Positions 1 to 8,744 of a DNA stretch of 40,695 bases are shown here, one piece after another. Positions within the stretch are counted from its first letter, which is position 1; every line of letters begins with the position of its first letter. The notes beneath the pieces were generated by a model. The model saw only the letters and a program-made list of their open reading frames with translations, searched no databases and was not told where the DNA came from. A program made the position numbers and the translations under genes. This DNA comes from an uncultured Chlorobiaceae bacterium (lineage in GTDB: Bacteria; Bacteroidota; Chlorobiia; Chlorobiales; Chlorobiaceae). The stretch covers positions 1 through 40,695 of the forward strand of contig CAIOLC010000257.1 of the NCBI GenBank assembly GCA_903859055.1. The letters are read 5' to 3'.

Positions 1-123
1 AAATATATTTCATTTTTATGTCCCGATTAATCTCTCCGAATAACCGCTTTTTTGTGGTAACGGAAATCTATATGCCATAAAATTGATAGCTGGGCTTAAT
101 TGATATATTTCTATTTAACATTT

Positions 124-732
124 TTAAATCGGGAATTGCTGGGTGTCTACCGAGATAACTGGGTCCCCGGCATCCTGATAAATGGCAACTGCTTCGGAAA
201 TGTGATGGAACTGCGCGTTTCGATCTTCATGCTTTCCACCTTCGCGAGTTTTTCGTGTTGATTGAAGGCTATAGTCCAACCGGTAGAGTAAATTATTCAC
301 TGTCCTCGGGCTCACCTTGTGACCTTGACGATTGAGTTCTTCTGCCAGTTTGGAAGTACTTTTGCATGTCCATCGCAATGAGGACATGGGATCCCCTCGG
401 GTTGTCGGTTCAACCAAGACGTTCAGATCGCTCAATAAGCTCTCATCAATATCCGTTAACTTTTTTCGTCCACCACCAACAGCACGGACTCTGCGATCTT
501 TTCGTTTGTGTTTATCAGCAAAGACTTTATCAGTGTCTGTTGCTTTAAGGGCTAATTCTTTAAATCCTGCGTAAATTGTGGTTCGAGACATTCCTGTCGC
601 TTTAGCAACAGTGGTCACTCCGCCTTTTCCCAAGCTTTGTGCTTCCACCGCAGACCATATCCGCAGCGTTGATTCATCAAGTCGCCCATAGAGCGCTTGG
701 TATTTTACCTTTACCATTGCAATGTTATCCAT
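124..732 (-). pseudogene. ISAzo13-type transposase, N-terminal half only
   Basis: This 202-residue frame matches the N-terminal half of ISAzo13-family (Rhodopirellula-type DDE) transposases as I know them. It has an N-terminal helix-turn-helix region around residues 38-60 (GVTTVAKATGMSRTTIY), a basic linker, the stretch LRWTCKSTSKLAEEL near residue 120, and the KTREG...DRNAQF signature near 160-175. It ends right after PVISVDT, which carries the first catalytic Asp of the DDE triad. The family normally continues with a Lys-rich stretch and about 200 more residues; here the frame diverges to QQFPI and stops. The product would lack two of three catalytic acids and should be inactive. The start could also be the Met at residue 6 (position 717). 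A C-terminal fragment of the same family lies nearby on the opposite strand. Confidence 0.8.
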
Positions 733-859
733 GACATCATAATAGTAAAAAATCCGCTTATCTGTACAGGTTATTTATGCGAGCGTCCTAAAGGTAAGAA
801 AGGGGCAGCGCCTTTCCGCTGCATGAACAGGTCAGGTTACCAACTTAAACTCAGCCACT

Positions 860-1042
860 TTTTGTCCACCGGCTGGGGTCCACTTCACCACGAGAAAAGG
901 ACTGAAAGTTCAAGCAGAACTGGATGATTCAATATATTCACCAGGCATCAAAGTGAGTGACGCTGAATTTGAAAAAATCCACATTATACGAAATGAATTT
1001 CATGGGGAATGGAACTACAAAATTGAGCCAAATTCTGGATAA
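860..1042 (+). pseudogene. ISAzo13-type transposase, C-terminal fragment
   Basis: Reading the plus strand in the frame of position 860 gives about 60 residues with no good start and a TAA stop at 1040-1042. The part from about 887 (TTRKGLKVQAELD) through KVSDAEF and NEFHGEWNY resembles the extreme C-terminus of ISAzo13-type transposases, which typically end in a TTxxGLKV...FHGxWNY region. Upstream, FCPPAG may correspond to the PPGTSKxN region found earlier in the family. That would imply an internal deletion of several dozen residues, but it is uncertain. The fragment points the opposite way to the N-terminal half at 124-732, so the two cannot be one simply interrupted gene. Confidence 0.6.
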
Positions 1043-1086
1043 ATTTGTTATAGTTATTTTTTAAGAGCTACATAACCGAAAAGGGA

Positions 1087-1516
1087 TTGTTGAACGTTCG
1101 TTTTATCAGCGCCGATATGCTGGATGCAAAAGCCAAAGTGCTCTACGAAGAAATCTACTGTGCACGAGGAAATGATGGGTTAGTACATAAAGGAAAACAA
1201 GACTTACACCAAGAGCGATCGTACCTCTTGCCACCGTTTTCTTGCCAACCAATTTCGTCTGTTTTTACATTCCGCAGCGTATGTGTTACTACACAGTTTG
1301 CGTTCAAACGTGTTACCGGGAACCAGTCTGGCCACCGCCACTTTTGAGACCATACGACTAAAACTCTTCAAAATAGGTGCCAGAATTATAGAGCGCAAAA
1401 CCAGGATCAGCGTCTATTTACCGACGGCATACCCGTATCAGGGAATCCTCTCAAAATGCTTGGCAATCTTTGAGCATCTGCGTGCCCAGCCATCACCACC
1501 ACCTCTCCCACGGTAA
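1087..1516 (+). pseudogene. IS1380-type transposase C-terminal remnant, frameshifted
   Basis: Two plus-strand frames together give the C-terminal part of an IS1380-family transposase. The first, from 1087, reads ADMLDAKAKVLYEEIYCARG. At about 1195-1205 the matching sequence moves to the frame that ends at 1516, reading SDRTSCHRFLANQFRLFLHS, then LATATFETIRLKLFKIGAR and KTRISVYLPTAYPYQ. These are the family's conserved C-terminal blocks (YCARG...DRTSCHxFLANQFR...TxRLxLxKIGA). The N-terminal catalytic part is absent and the frameshift breaks what remains, so this is a dead copy. The following 1517-1754 is non-coding as far as I can see; it probably includes IS flank, but I could not identify a terminal repeat. 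Confidence 0.75.
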
Positions 1517-1754
1517 CAATATCGAACAAGGGTGTGCATGAAAATTGGTTAACAAAAAACAGCGTGATATATTGGCTACAAGGGTGAGGTACGCGAAAAT
1601 GAGGATGTTGAGGGCTTTTTCACAATATTTCAGGTGCACTGTTTGTCTGGAATGACCCATTTAAACTCAACTTCTTTCCTGCCATGACCCTGAGCTGCGA
1701 AATTATCCGTTGAGTGCCTTCTCTTTTACTGCAAAAAGCACGCTTCGCAGGGGC

Positions 1755-3701
1755 TCATGAATTATTCAGGCTAAGAAAGTCGCTGACACACCCCTCCGGT
1801 TCATACTCCGGAATCAATTTCTTCAGCATCAATTTGATCCCCTCAACATCGTTCTGTCTGATTGCTGAGTTCATGCCTTCAAGCTCAGCCTCAAGTTGAC
1901 ACCAAGGGATGAGATACTCATTCGCCTTAAAAATACGAGGATTTGATGTGGGTTCAGGATTATTGCCGATAAGCAGCTCTTCGTAAAGTTTTTCGCCTGG
2001 CCTCAGACCTGTTACCTTGATTTCAATATCACGCACGGCAAGACCCGATAGTTCAACCATACGCAGGGCAAGATCAATTATTTTTACTGGCTCTCCCATA
2101 TCAAGCAGATAAACGTCACCACCTGATGCCATAGCTCCTGCCTGTATCACAAGCTGGGCGGCTTCGGGAATGGTCATGAAGTAACGGGTTATCTCCATGT
2201 CGGTGATCGTTATGGGGCCTCCCTCCTTGATCTGGCGCCGAAAAAGCGGCACAACTGAACCACTTGAGCCAAGAACATTGCCAAAGCGTACCATCGAAAA
2301 ACAGGTGGATACTGCAGGTTCCGCAGCAAAGGCCTGAAACACCATTTCACAAAGGCGCTTACTGGCACCCATAATATTGGTTGGACGCACCGCTTTATCG
2401 GTACTGACAAGAACAACACTTGACACACCATACCTGACGGCAGCCTTGGCAATACCAAGAGTACCAAAAACGTTGTTACGTACCCCTTCAGCAGGGTTAT
2501 GCTCAACCATGGGAACATGCTTGTATGCTGCGGCATGATATATCACCGAAGGTTTGAAAACCTGAATAATGGCACCAATGCGGGCATCATCAGTGACATC
2601 ACCGAGGAGTGGCACAAGATCCGTTAGAGAACCAAGTCTACTATTGCGATGCTCAAGATCGCTGTGGATAGAATAAAGATTGTGCTCGGCATTATCCAGC
2701 AAAAGAAGCTTTGACGGATTGGCTGCAAGTAACTGTCGGCACAGTTCGCTTCCGATGCTACCGCCAGCACCGGTTACCATCACGACCCTGCCAGCAATTG
2801 TTTTTTGAACAAGCAGTTGATCCACAGCGACAGGATCACGCCCAAGCAAATCCTCAATCTCTATCTCTTTAATATCCGAAATCGTAACCTTGCCATCCGC
2901 AAGTTCATCAACAGCAGGAAGCATCTGTATATGTACAGGATAGTTTCTGAACTTATCAACAATTTCATTGCGCCGTGTACGGGTTGCTGATGGAATGGCA
3001 AAAAGAATATTGGTAATCCCCTGTTCTTCTATCAGCTTTTTTGCCTGCATGACACTATAGACCTTCATACCATTAATAGTACGACCGTGCAGCTCAACGT
3101 CATCATCAATAAAGCCCTCAAGAGTAAACTTTGCACTGCGATGAATGGCATTAACAATTTCTACTCCGGCCAATCCTGCGCCATAAATAAGTAACTTTGC
3201 CGATGTAATGCCGGTCTTAAAGTGCATTGCTTTACCTGTCACCCGGAAACGAACAATTGCCCGACTTGACCCCGTAATAACCAAAAAAATCATTGGCTGC
3301 ATGACACCAATTGAAAAAGATACTCCCGGGAGCTTCAATAAAATAATTGCACATAAAAATAGCACACCATAAACGGCGACAGCCTTGACCACCGTTATAA
3401 ATGAGGCAAAACCGCTATGACGAGAAATCGCTTGATATATCCCGGCAAAAGCAAATATAGGCAACATCAATATTGGGGACATCAGATAAACAATCCACTG
3501 CTCACCTGTCGGCCACAGGATACTTTCAAAACGGAGAAAAAATGCTGTCCAGAGTGAAAGTAACAAAGACAAAATATCAAATAGCAACGCAAGAAGGCGC
3601 CTTACAGTGCAAGGAAGCATAAAGACTTTCTGCTCAATGGTCGAAAATAAATTCTTTACCGCATCAGAAAAAGAATAATTGGCTATAGAAGAAAAAGACA
3701 T
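1755..3701 (-). CDS. Membrane nucleotide-sugar dehydratase/epimerase (FlaA1/CapD/PglF/WbpM type)
   Basis: Probable membrane-bound UDP-sugar 4,6-dehydratase supplying a modified sugar for surface polysaccharide. Four hydrophobic segments fill the first ~150 residues (LLALLFDILSLLLSLW, then stretches beginning WIVYLM, FITVVKAVAV and FSIGVMQPMIF). A CoA-binding-like region follows (LLIYGAGLAGVEIV). The C-terminal short-chain dehydrogenase-like domain has the nucleotide motif VTGAGGSIGSEL and the signature STDKAVRPTNIMGASKR; PglF/WbpM-type enzymes have Met rather than Tyr in the catalytic Y-x-x-x-K position. Length (648 aa) fits this membrane form. I place the start at 3701 (MSFSSIANYSF). An in-frame ATG at 3797 would overlap the upstream gene by 92 bp, whereas 3701 lies 4 bp past that gene's stop. 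Last gene of the operon before the insertion-sequence debris. Substrate cannot be told from sequence. Confidence 0.9.
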   Translation of the reverse strand: MSFSSIANYSFSDAVKNLFSTIEQKVFMLPCTVRRLLALLFDILSLLLSLWTAFFLRFESILWPTGEQWIVYLMSPILMLPIFAFAGIYQAISRHSGFASFITVVKAVAVYGVLFLCAIILLKLPGVSFSIGVMQPMIFLVITGSSRAIVRFRVTGKAMHFKTGITSAKLLIYGAGLAGVEIVNAIHRSAKFTLEGFIDDDVELHGRTINGMKVYSVMQAKKLIEEQGITNILFAIPSATRTRRNEIVDKFRNYPVHIQMLPAVDELADGKVTISDIKEIEIEDLLGRDPVAVDQLLVQKTIAGRVVMVTGAGGSIGSELCRQLLAANPSKLLLLDNAEHNLYSIHSDLEHRNSRLGSLTDLVPLLGDVTDDARIGAIIQVFKPSVIYHAAAYKHVPMVEHNPAEGVRNNVFGTLGIAKAAVRYGVSSVVLVSTDKAVRPTNIMGASKRLCEMVFQAFAAEPAVSTCFSMVRFGNVLGSSGSVVPLFRRQIKEGGPITITDMEITRYFMTIPEAAQLVIQAGAMASGGDVYLLDMGEPVKIIDLALRMVELSGLAVRDIEIKVTGLRPGEKLYEELLIGNNPEPTSNPRIFKANEYLIPWCQLEAELEGMNSAIRQNDVEGIKLMLKKLIPEYEPEGCVSDFLSLNNS

Positions 3702-3705
3702 TGGA

Positions 3706-5223
3706 CTATTTTTTCTGATACTGTGTAAAGTGCCATCCAACAGACGCACCTGCGACATTTGCCCTGAAATCCCCGTTACATGCTTGCATCCTGCCAACTG
3801 TCACCATTGCTGACACGAACGGGCTAATATCATATCCAATTCCGGCATTGCCCTGCCATACCAATCCTGAACCCATAGCCAAACCACCACCACCTGCTGC
3901 ACCCACAAGTGCTTCGACATTACCATAGAGTTGTTTGAATACAATAATTCGAACACCACTCCCTACAAGCCCCGCCATATAGGCACCAGCATTACCTCTA
4001 TAGGCTGCAAGTCCCTGACCCGTAGCGTACCAGTCAGGATTTATGAAATAATCCATTTGTATACCAAGATTATCAACCTGCTGATTGACATGATGAGTTC
4101 GCCATTTGTCCGATGCCTGAAAATATCTTTGAGTAACTGCACGCACACGCATACATACCGGGTTGTAAACACCGTTTAACCCGGTAAAATCATCAACACC
4201 AGGCTGGTAACCGACCTTTAAAGAGACGCTGTTTGCGGCAAAACTGCCTGTGTCTGAAAGAATATGCGCAGCAGATACTTCGGCAAAAAACATGTTTGAA
4301 ACATACCACTGAAAACCGCTCGATAGATCAAAAAGCAGACCACCACCAGAATCAACCCCGCCGCCTCCACCTGCACCTGTTGAAATATCTGTATTGACAA
4401 AAAGCTTTTCTGAAAGTGGTATTCGATATCCCGTGCCAGCAAGAATCTGCATATACCCGGCGCTTTGTCCACCTGCAGCTCCTTCAGTTTCCAGCTTCGC
4501 ATACCAGTTTTTATTCAATTGGGTACACCATTCGACCCCAAACAGGGTAACGTCATGTTGGCGGCTTCCTGCGTCATTCAATGAAGCAGTGGGAAAATGA
4601 AGGTAACGGGAAAGCAAAGCCAATGAATGCTTTTTGGGTAATAATGCAAAATTGTGAGAATCAGATAATGAAATCCTTGTTTTGCTCCATCCATTTTCAG
4701 TTAAAGAGGTAAAGGGTACACTGTAGGAGAGAAATGGCTGAGCCGAATGTATGGCACCACCTTCTGGAAAGTCAACATAACTCAGCCCTGCACCAAATCT
4801 TCCCAAGGAAGCTGTTTGATACGACATACCTGCAAAAGTGTGAAGCATGAGGCCGCCTCCACTGAGAAGGTATCCCCCGCGACCACCTCCAGCACCAATA
4901 AAAATTCCTGTATCTAAAGAGAGCCTGTCGCTCAGCGGATACCAAACATCTCCATTCAAACCCAAGGTTATAAACCCACCCCGTTTACCTGTAACAGCCA
5001 TCCAGGAACCAAAGCCAGCACTGAAATTTTTAGTAAATCTGTGCGAAACCCCAAGCTCTGCCATCCCCGTACGCTCATTTCCAGGCAATCTCCACTCTTC
5101 GAAAAACATCTTTATCGTACCATTTGGCAAAGGTGTTGCTGCATACCCTGCATTACAGACCGTCAAAAACAGTAAAACAAAAGCAGCCTTACAACCAAAC
5201 CAGGTGTATTTATTGAATGTCAC
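3706..5223 (-). CDS. Putative outer-membrane beta-barrel protein with three Gly-rich repeats
   Basis: I do not recognise a named family. The 505-residue protein starts with a clear signal peptide (hydrophobic core AAFVLLFLTVCNAGYA, likely cut after AGYAA). The rest is rich in alternating aromatic/polar beta-strand-like segments and Gly, with no membrane helices. Three similar units are visible, each centred on a Gly cluster: GAGGGRGG near residue 100, GAGGGGGVDSGGGLLFDL near 285, and GAAGGGGLAMGSGLVW near 440. Each is preceded by a WY/VWYP-like strand and followed by a G-x-x-Y/W-x-S strand. It ends in aromatic WHFTQYQKK, not a canonical terminal-Phe barrel signature. It lies between the Wzz-like and dehydratase genes in the same direction (21-bp gap upstream), so a role at the outer membrane in polysaccharide export or attachment is plausible but unproven. 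Confidence 0.75.
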   Translation of the reverse strand: MTFNKYTWFGCKAAFVLLFLTVCNAGYAATPLPNGTIKMFFEEWRLPGNERTGMAELGVSHRFTKNFSAGFGSWMAVTGKRGGFITLGLNGDVWYPLSDRLSLDTGIFIGAGGGRGGYLLSGGGLMLHTFAGMSYQTASLGRFGAGLSYVDFPEGGAIHSAQPFLSYSVPFTSLTENGWSKTRISLSDSHNFALLPKKHSLALLSRYLHFPTASLNDAGSRQHDVTLFGVEWCTQLNKNWYAKLETEGAAGGQSAGYMQILAGTGYRIPLSEKLFVNTDISTGAGGGGGVDSGGGLLFDLSSGFQWYVSNMFFAEVSAAHILSDTGSFAANSVSLKVGYQPGVDDFTGLNGVYNPVCMRVRAVTQRYFQASDKWRTHHVNQQVDNLGIQMDYFINPDWYATGQGLAAYRGNAGAYMAGLVGSGVRIIVFKQLYGNVEALVGAAGGGGLAMGSGLVWQGNAGIGYDISPFVSAMVTVGRMQACNGDFRANVAGASVGWHFTQYQKK

Positions 5224-5244
5224 AAAAAGATATTATGCACCATC

Positions 5245-6435
5245 TTATTTCCATCGAAGATACTCTCGCAAGAGCTTGAGTTGCGCCCCGCTCTCTTCGT
5301 CTTTCTTTGCATTCTGAAGAGCTTCGACAATGAATGCCCATAATAAAGCAAGAAATCCGGCACTGACGACAGAAAGAAGCACAATCATGCTTCGTTGAGG
5401 TTTTGACTTCTTTTCAGGCACAAGAGCTTTATCAAGCACTTGAATAACGGAACTCTGTTTCGCCTCATCAATCTTGGCAATTTCAAACTGTTTGGCAAGC
5501 AACTCATACACAGTTTCAGCATACTTGAGGTCGCGAACTCTCCTCATGTATTCAAGACCTGCTTCTGGAACCTTACCAGAAGAAACTGTACCTGTCTCTA
5601 CCTTGGCTAACTGGGTGTGAAGCCCGGCAAGCATCTGCTGAGACCGAATGTAATCCGGATTATCATTCGTCGCAAAAGTACGCTGGGCACCAAGCTCGAC
5701 CTCTTTCATGGCAATCTGGCCTTTAAGCTGTGCAGCAGTACCAATAACCAATTTAGCTTGGGCATCAAGCTGAATAATGCCAGTTTTCTCCTGAAGCTGC
5801 TTCAAGGAGATTTCTGCATCACTGAGAGACTGTTTGGCTATCAAAAGCTGCTTTTCAAAAAAAAGACGTCGCTGGGATGCCTCAGTTACAGCAAAAACCT
5901 GAGTCATTTGCTGTAACTCATCAACATAGCCGTTAGCCACTATTGCCGCTCGTTTTGGATCGCTATCTTCAAAAAAAAGAGCAATAATGCCGTCTTTACC
6001 AACCTTTACTGTCGTGGCATTTGTAAGTGCCAAACGCGTCTCCCCCAACGTTCTTTTCTGATAGACCGAATGTAACTTAAAGCGATTAATTAAGTTATCC
6101 TGCAATGTCCGACTTTTGAGCATTGCAACGTAGGTGTCGTTAGGATTTTTAATCCCCCCTGATATCCCTGATATCCCTGCCATACCACTGAGAGCACCGA
6201 GCTGGCTGAGCATTGCAGACGCACTCGACTGCTGCTGGGGAGGCAGCATTTGCGTATCTGCCGTGTAGACGTTTGGAAGAAACAAGCTGATAAGGGCTGC
6301 CAAAAGACCCACAAAAACAGGAACACCAAGAATAACTTTCTTATGCTTTGCAAGTGTTATAACAAGGTCTAAAAGACTTATCTCATCATCAACAGTATCG
6401 TCATGATTTGACTGCGGTATTGAGGAATCTGCCAT
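5245..6435 (-). CDS. Wzz/GNVR-type polysaccharide chain-length determinant protein
   Basis: Inner-membrane polysaccharide co-polymerase, expected to govern chain length and couple to the outer-membrane exporter. The Wzz domain begins near residue 16 (DEISLLDLVITLAKHKK) with a first membrane segment at about 35-55 (GVPVFVGLLAALISLFLPNVY) followed by the usual periplasmic TADTQMLPP. The middle is a long helical, coiled-coil-prone region (about 180-270, FFEKQLLIAKQSLSDAEISL). A GNVR-like segment precedes the Pro-rich approach (ALVPEKKSKPQRS) to the second membrane helix (MIVLLSVVSAGFLALLWAFI). The cytoplasmic tail is only about 30 residues and has no tyrosine-kinase domain, so any kinase is encoded elsewhere. 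A Gly/Ile-rich stretch (GMAGISGISGG) at ~80-92 comes from a short tandem DNA repeat. Confidence 0.9.
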   Translation of the reverse strand: MADSSIPQSNHDDTVDDEISLLDLVITLAKHKKVILGVPVFVGLLAALISLFLPNVYTADTQMLPPQQQSSASAMLSQLGALSGMAGISGISGGIKNPNDTYVAMLKSRTLQDNLINRFKLHSVYQKRTLGETRLALTNATTVKVGKDGIIALFFEDSDPKRAAIVANGYVDELQQMTQVFAVTEASQRRLFFEKQLLIAKQSLSDAEISLKQLQEKTGIIQLDAQAKLVIGTAAQLKGQIAMKEVELGAQRTFATNDNPDYIRSQQMLAGLHTQLAKVETGTVSSGKVPEAGLEYMRRVRDLKYAETVYELLAKQFEIAKIDEAKQSSVIQVLDKALVPEKKSKPQRSMIVLLSVVSAGFLALLWAFIVEALQNAKKDEESGAQLKLLREYLRWK

Positions 6436-6491
6436 TATAGTAGTATCGCCGGTAAGAAAGTTACAGCACTAATCAACAAATTATTATGTAC

Positions 6492-8441
6492 TTAAAGCGT
6501 CTTAAGCGTAGCAAGACCGGCAGCGCCAAGACCAAACTGATAGAGTATACTGGTAAAATCTTTAAGATTTTGCACCAAACCAGCACCTCTCTGAATTTTT
6601 TCCGGAACCACAATGGCATCACCCGGATTGATAGCACCGTTATACCCGCCTTGACGATTGCTTCTCGCTGTTCCATCGGCACATATACGATACATCTCTG
6701 ATTTATCTCCTGTACTGCTCACCCCCCCTGCTAATTGGACATAGTCAGTCGCATAACGACCAGGCTGATACATAAATGAATTTTGCTGATAAACCGCGCC
6801 TATAACATTAACCGTTGACGGCTTTTCAGGGATATACACAACATCACCATTCTGAAGAGGGAAATCAGGAAGATCGCCGATGTTTGCATTGAAATCTTTC
6901 AGATTCAAAATAATCCTCCCCTCTGACTTCACCATTCGCAATCTCTTGACCAGATTTCGCTGCGAGTCAAGTTCGGCTGCGATAACGGCACCCTGGGAAG
7001 GATCACTCGATCCACTGATTCGCTGTTTGGCATTCGCATCAATATCCTTCTCATATCTGTCAACCGACTCATCGATCTTCTGCTGCTGTTCACGCCTGAC
7101 ACTCTCCCGATTAAGTCTGGTACCAAAGACGTAGGCTTTATCCGTAACACCACCAATGCGGGCAACAAACGCCCTCAATGTCTCACCTTTTACCAGTTCA
7201 AAAACACCACTCTCCTTTACCTCACCATCAACGCGAACAAATTCCCGCTCCACTTTCACTTCAAGTGGAGCAGCACCCGGCGCAACAACACGGATAATAT
7301 CTGTAGGATTGACATGAATATCTTCAAGTTTTTTTTCAATCGTGCTCAAATCTGACTTGAGTTCTACTACTGTCTGGTAGTGGTTATCAACACTCTTTTC
7401 GATAATAACATTTTGCACTCCGCTCAGCGCCTCAAAACCTCCAGCCCACTCCACAATTTCTGCCAGAGTATTATTCTGTTTCAGCTCATAAATTGCTGAA
7501 TTTTTAACATCACCAAAGAGCGCAACAAGAGGACCCACAGGTTGGATATGAATGACATCACCATCTTTAAGAGGCAGATCTGATGATTTATCTCCATGAA
7601 GCAGAATATCATAAAGATCGAAGGTAACTGGTTGTTCTCCTCCGCGATTCAGTTTGATGTTACGCATACTGCCAGTTACCGATGGCCCGCCGGAGGCAAA
7701 CAGAGCGTTAAGCAGTGTACTCATGGAACCGAGAGTATAGGCACCTGGCCGCAACGCATGACCAACAACATAGATTTGTACGCTACGGGTCTGGAGAACG
7801 CTTGCACTCAATTCGAAGTTTTTGAATATTCTGCCAACCGCTTTTTTCAGGTAGCCCTGAAGATCGCGATATTTAACACCAGCCACATTTATTGACCCAA
7901 CACGAGGCAGATAAATATCCCCATTACGACTGACAATGGCATTAACATCAATGCTTACCATCCCCCAGCCGCGAATCTGTAAAACATCACCGGAGCCAAT
8001 CACATAATCAGGATTAACCTGTACCGCATTGAGTGGCGAAAATGTACTGGGTACATTTCGAAACAGCTCACGCCCAAAAACATCAAGCTTTCTGCCCGTA
8101 GCACTCTCGACAAACGACTGAAAACTGCTTTTGACAGGAGTAATCTTACCCTGTGCAATCTGAGATTGATCTTCTGTCCGAAGAGCAGAATCACGAAGAG
8201 CAAGCTCTTTTGCATCAGATGCTGAAGTGGTGATAGAAGGTGCAGCTCCCACCCCTGCCACGGGTGTTGAGGAGGTCGGAAATGTTCCCATTGCAGCATC
8301 TGTACCAGAATCGGCACCAGACCCCGCACTGGAGGTTGCTGAACTACCGAAACCAGAAGAGGCACTTTCAGCAGGTAAACCACGTTGTGGCAGAAATAAC
8401 AAAAAAAGTACTGCAAGAAATAAACGGCTATAACGCATCAA
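6492..8441 (-). CDS. Polysaccharide export protein (Wza-like, Poly_export/SLBB)
   Basis: Outer-membrane or periplasmic conduit for exopolysaccharide export. It has a signal peptide (YSRLFLAVLFLLFLPQRG) with no lipobox Cys seen, then a low-complexity Ser/Ala/Gly segment to about residue 70. The Poly_export domain starts near 140 (NPDYVIGSGDVLQIRGWG). Several SLBB-type beta-grasp repeats follow, recognisable by VGHALRPGAYTLG, LFGDVKNSAIYELK, VDGEVKESGVFEL and NVIGAVYQQNSFMYQPG, each followed by a DGD/NGDVVYIP-like turn. A hydrophobic C-terminal helix (FTSILYQFGLGAAGLATL) may insert in the membrane. At 649 aa it is longer than E. coli Wza (about 380), matching the multi-SLBB variants. First gene of the operon; a 56-bp gap separates it from the Wzz-like gene. 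Confidence 0.9.
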   Translation of the reverse strand: MMRYSRLFLAVLFLLFLPQRGLPAESASSGFGSSATSSAGSGADSGTDAAMGTFPTSSTPVAGVGAAPSITTSASDAKELALRDSALRTEDQSQIAQGKITPVKSSFQSFVESATGRKLDVFGRELFRNVPSTFSPLNAVQVNPDYVIGSGDVLQIRGWGMVSIDVNAIVSRNGDIYLPRVGSINVAGVKYRDLQGYLKKAVGRIFKNFELSASVLQTRSVQIYVVGHALRPGAYTLGSMSTLLNALFASGGPSVTGSMRNIKLNRGGEQPVTFDLYDILLHGDKSSDLPLKDGDVIHIQPVGPLVALFGDVKNSAIYELKQNNTLAEIVEWAGGFEALSGVQNVIIEKSVDNHYQTVVELKSDLSTIEKKLEDIHVNPTDIIRVVAPGAAPLEVKVEREFVRVDGEVKESGVFELVKGETLRAFVARIGGVTDKAYVFGTRLNRESVRREQQQKIDESVDRYEKDIDANAKQRISGSSDPSQGAVIAAELDSQRNLVKRLRMVKSEGRIILNLKDFNANIGDLPDFPLQNGDVVYIPEKPSTVNVIGAVYQQNSFMYQPGRYATDYVQLAGGVSSTGDKSEMYRICADGTARSNRQGGYNGAINPGDAIVVPEKIQRGAGLVQNLKDFTSILYQFGLGAAGLATLKTL

Positions 8442-8744
8442 AAACCATCCGAAAATTTAACATTGAACAAAAATAAAAGCTCCGCCACTCTCAGTCACAA
8501 CTGATATACTACTCATCAAATGAAAGCTAAAAATCAGACTTTTTAGCAATATTGGTTTAATCTGGAGAACATAAGAGACTCTTTCAACAAGCAAAAATGA
8601 ATTCGACAAGCTGAAAAAGGGTGATTTTTAGATAAACTACCAAGATCCGTCTCCATGTAAATCATTACAGAAAAAGGAATAATGCGACTATTCCCGCAAT
8701 ATAAGAATAATTACCCAATTCTACCATCAGGCAACTGTACTCAG
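8442..8744. promoter_or_regulatory. Intergenic region with an AT-rich 8-bp dyad
   Basis: This 303-bp gap lies between the end of recQ and the start of the exopolysaccharide operon, both on the minus strand. It holds no gene I can support. A perfect inverted repeat with arms GCTAAAAA / TTTTTAGC and a 6-nt centre lies at 8526-8547, about 85 bp upstream of the operon's first start codon. It could be an operator, a leader hairpin or a weak terminator. I could not assign a convincing -35/-10 pair. Confidence 0.35.

Larger units (their letters stand above)
124..1516. mobile_element. Zone of decayed insertion sequences
   Basis: Three transposase fragments from two families (ISAzo13 twice, IS1380 once) lie in about 1.4 kb with no intact host gene between them. 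None has a full-length transposase, and I could not pair terminal inverted repeats for any. The zone sits immediately downstream of the last gene of the exopolysaccharide operon. This suggests it replaced or separated further polysaccharide genes, but that is inference. Confidence 0.65.

Noticed and set aside
1-123. Possible partial minus-strand coding sequence at the left edge
   Set aside because: Short in-frame stretches exist, but there is no recognisable family and no start or stop context within the window.
3702-3797. Longer dehydratase start at ATG 3797
   Set aside because: It would overlap the upstream barrel gene by 92 bp; the in-frame ATG at 3701 lies just past that gene's stop, and the first 32 residues carry no domain feature.
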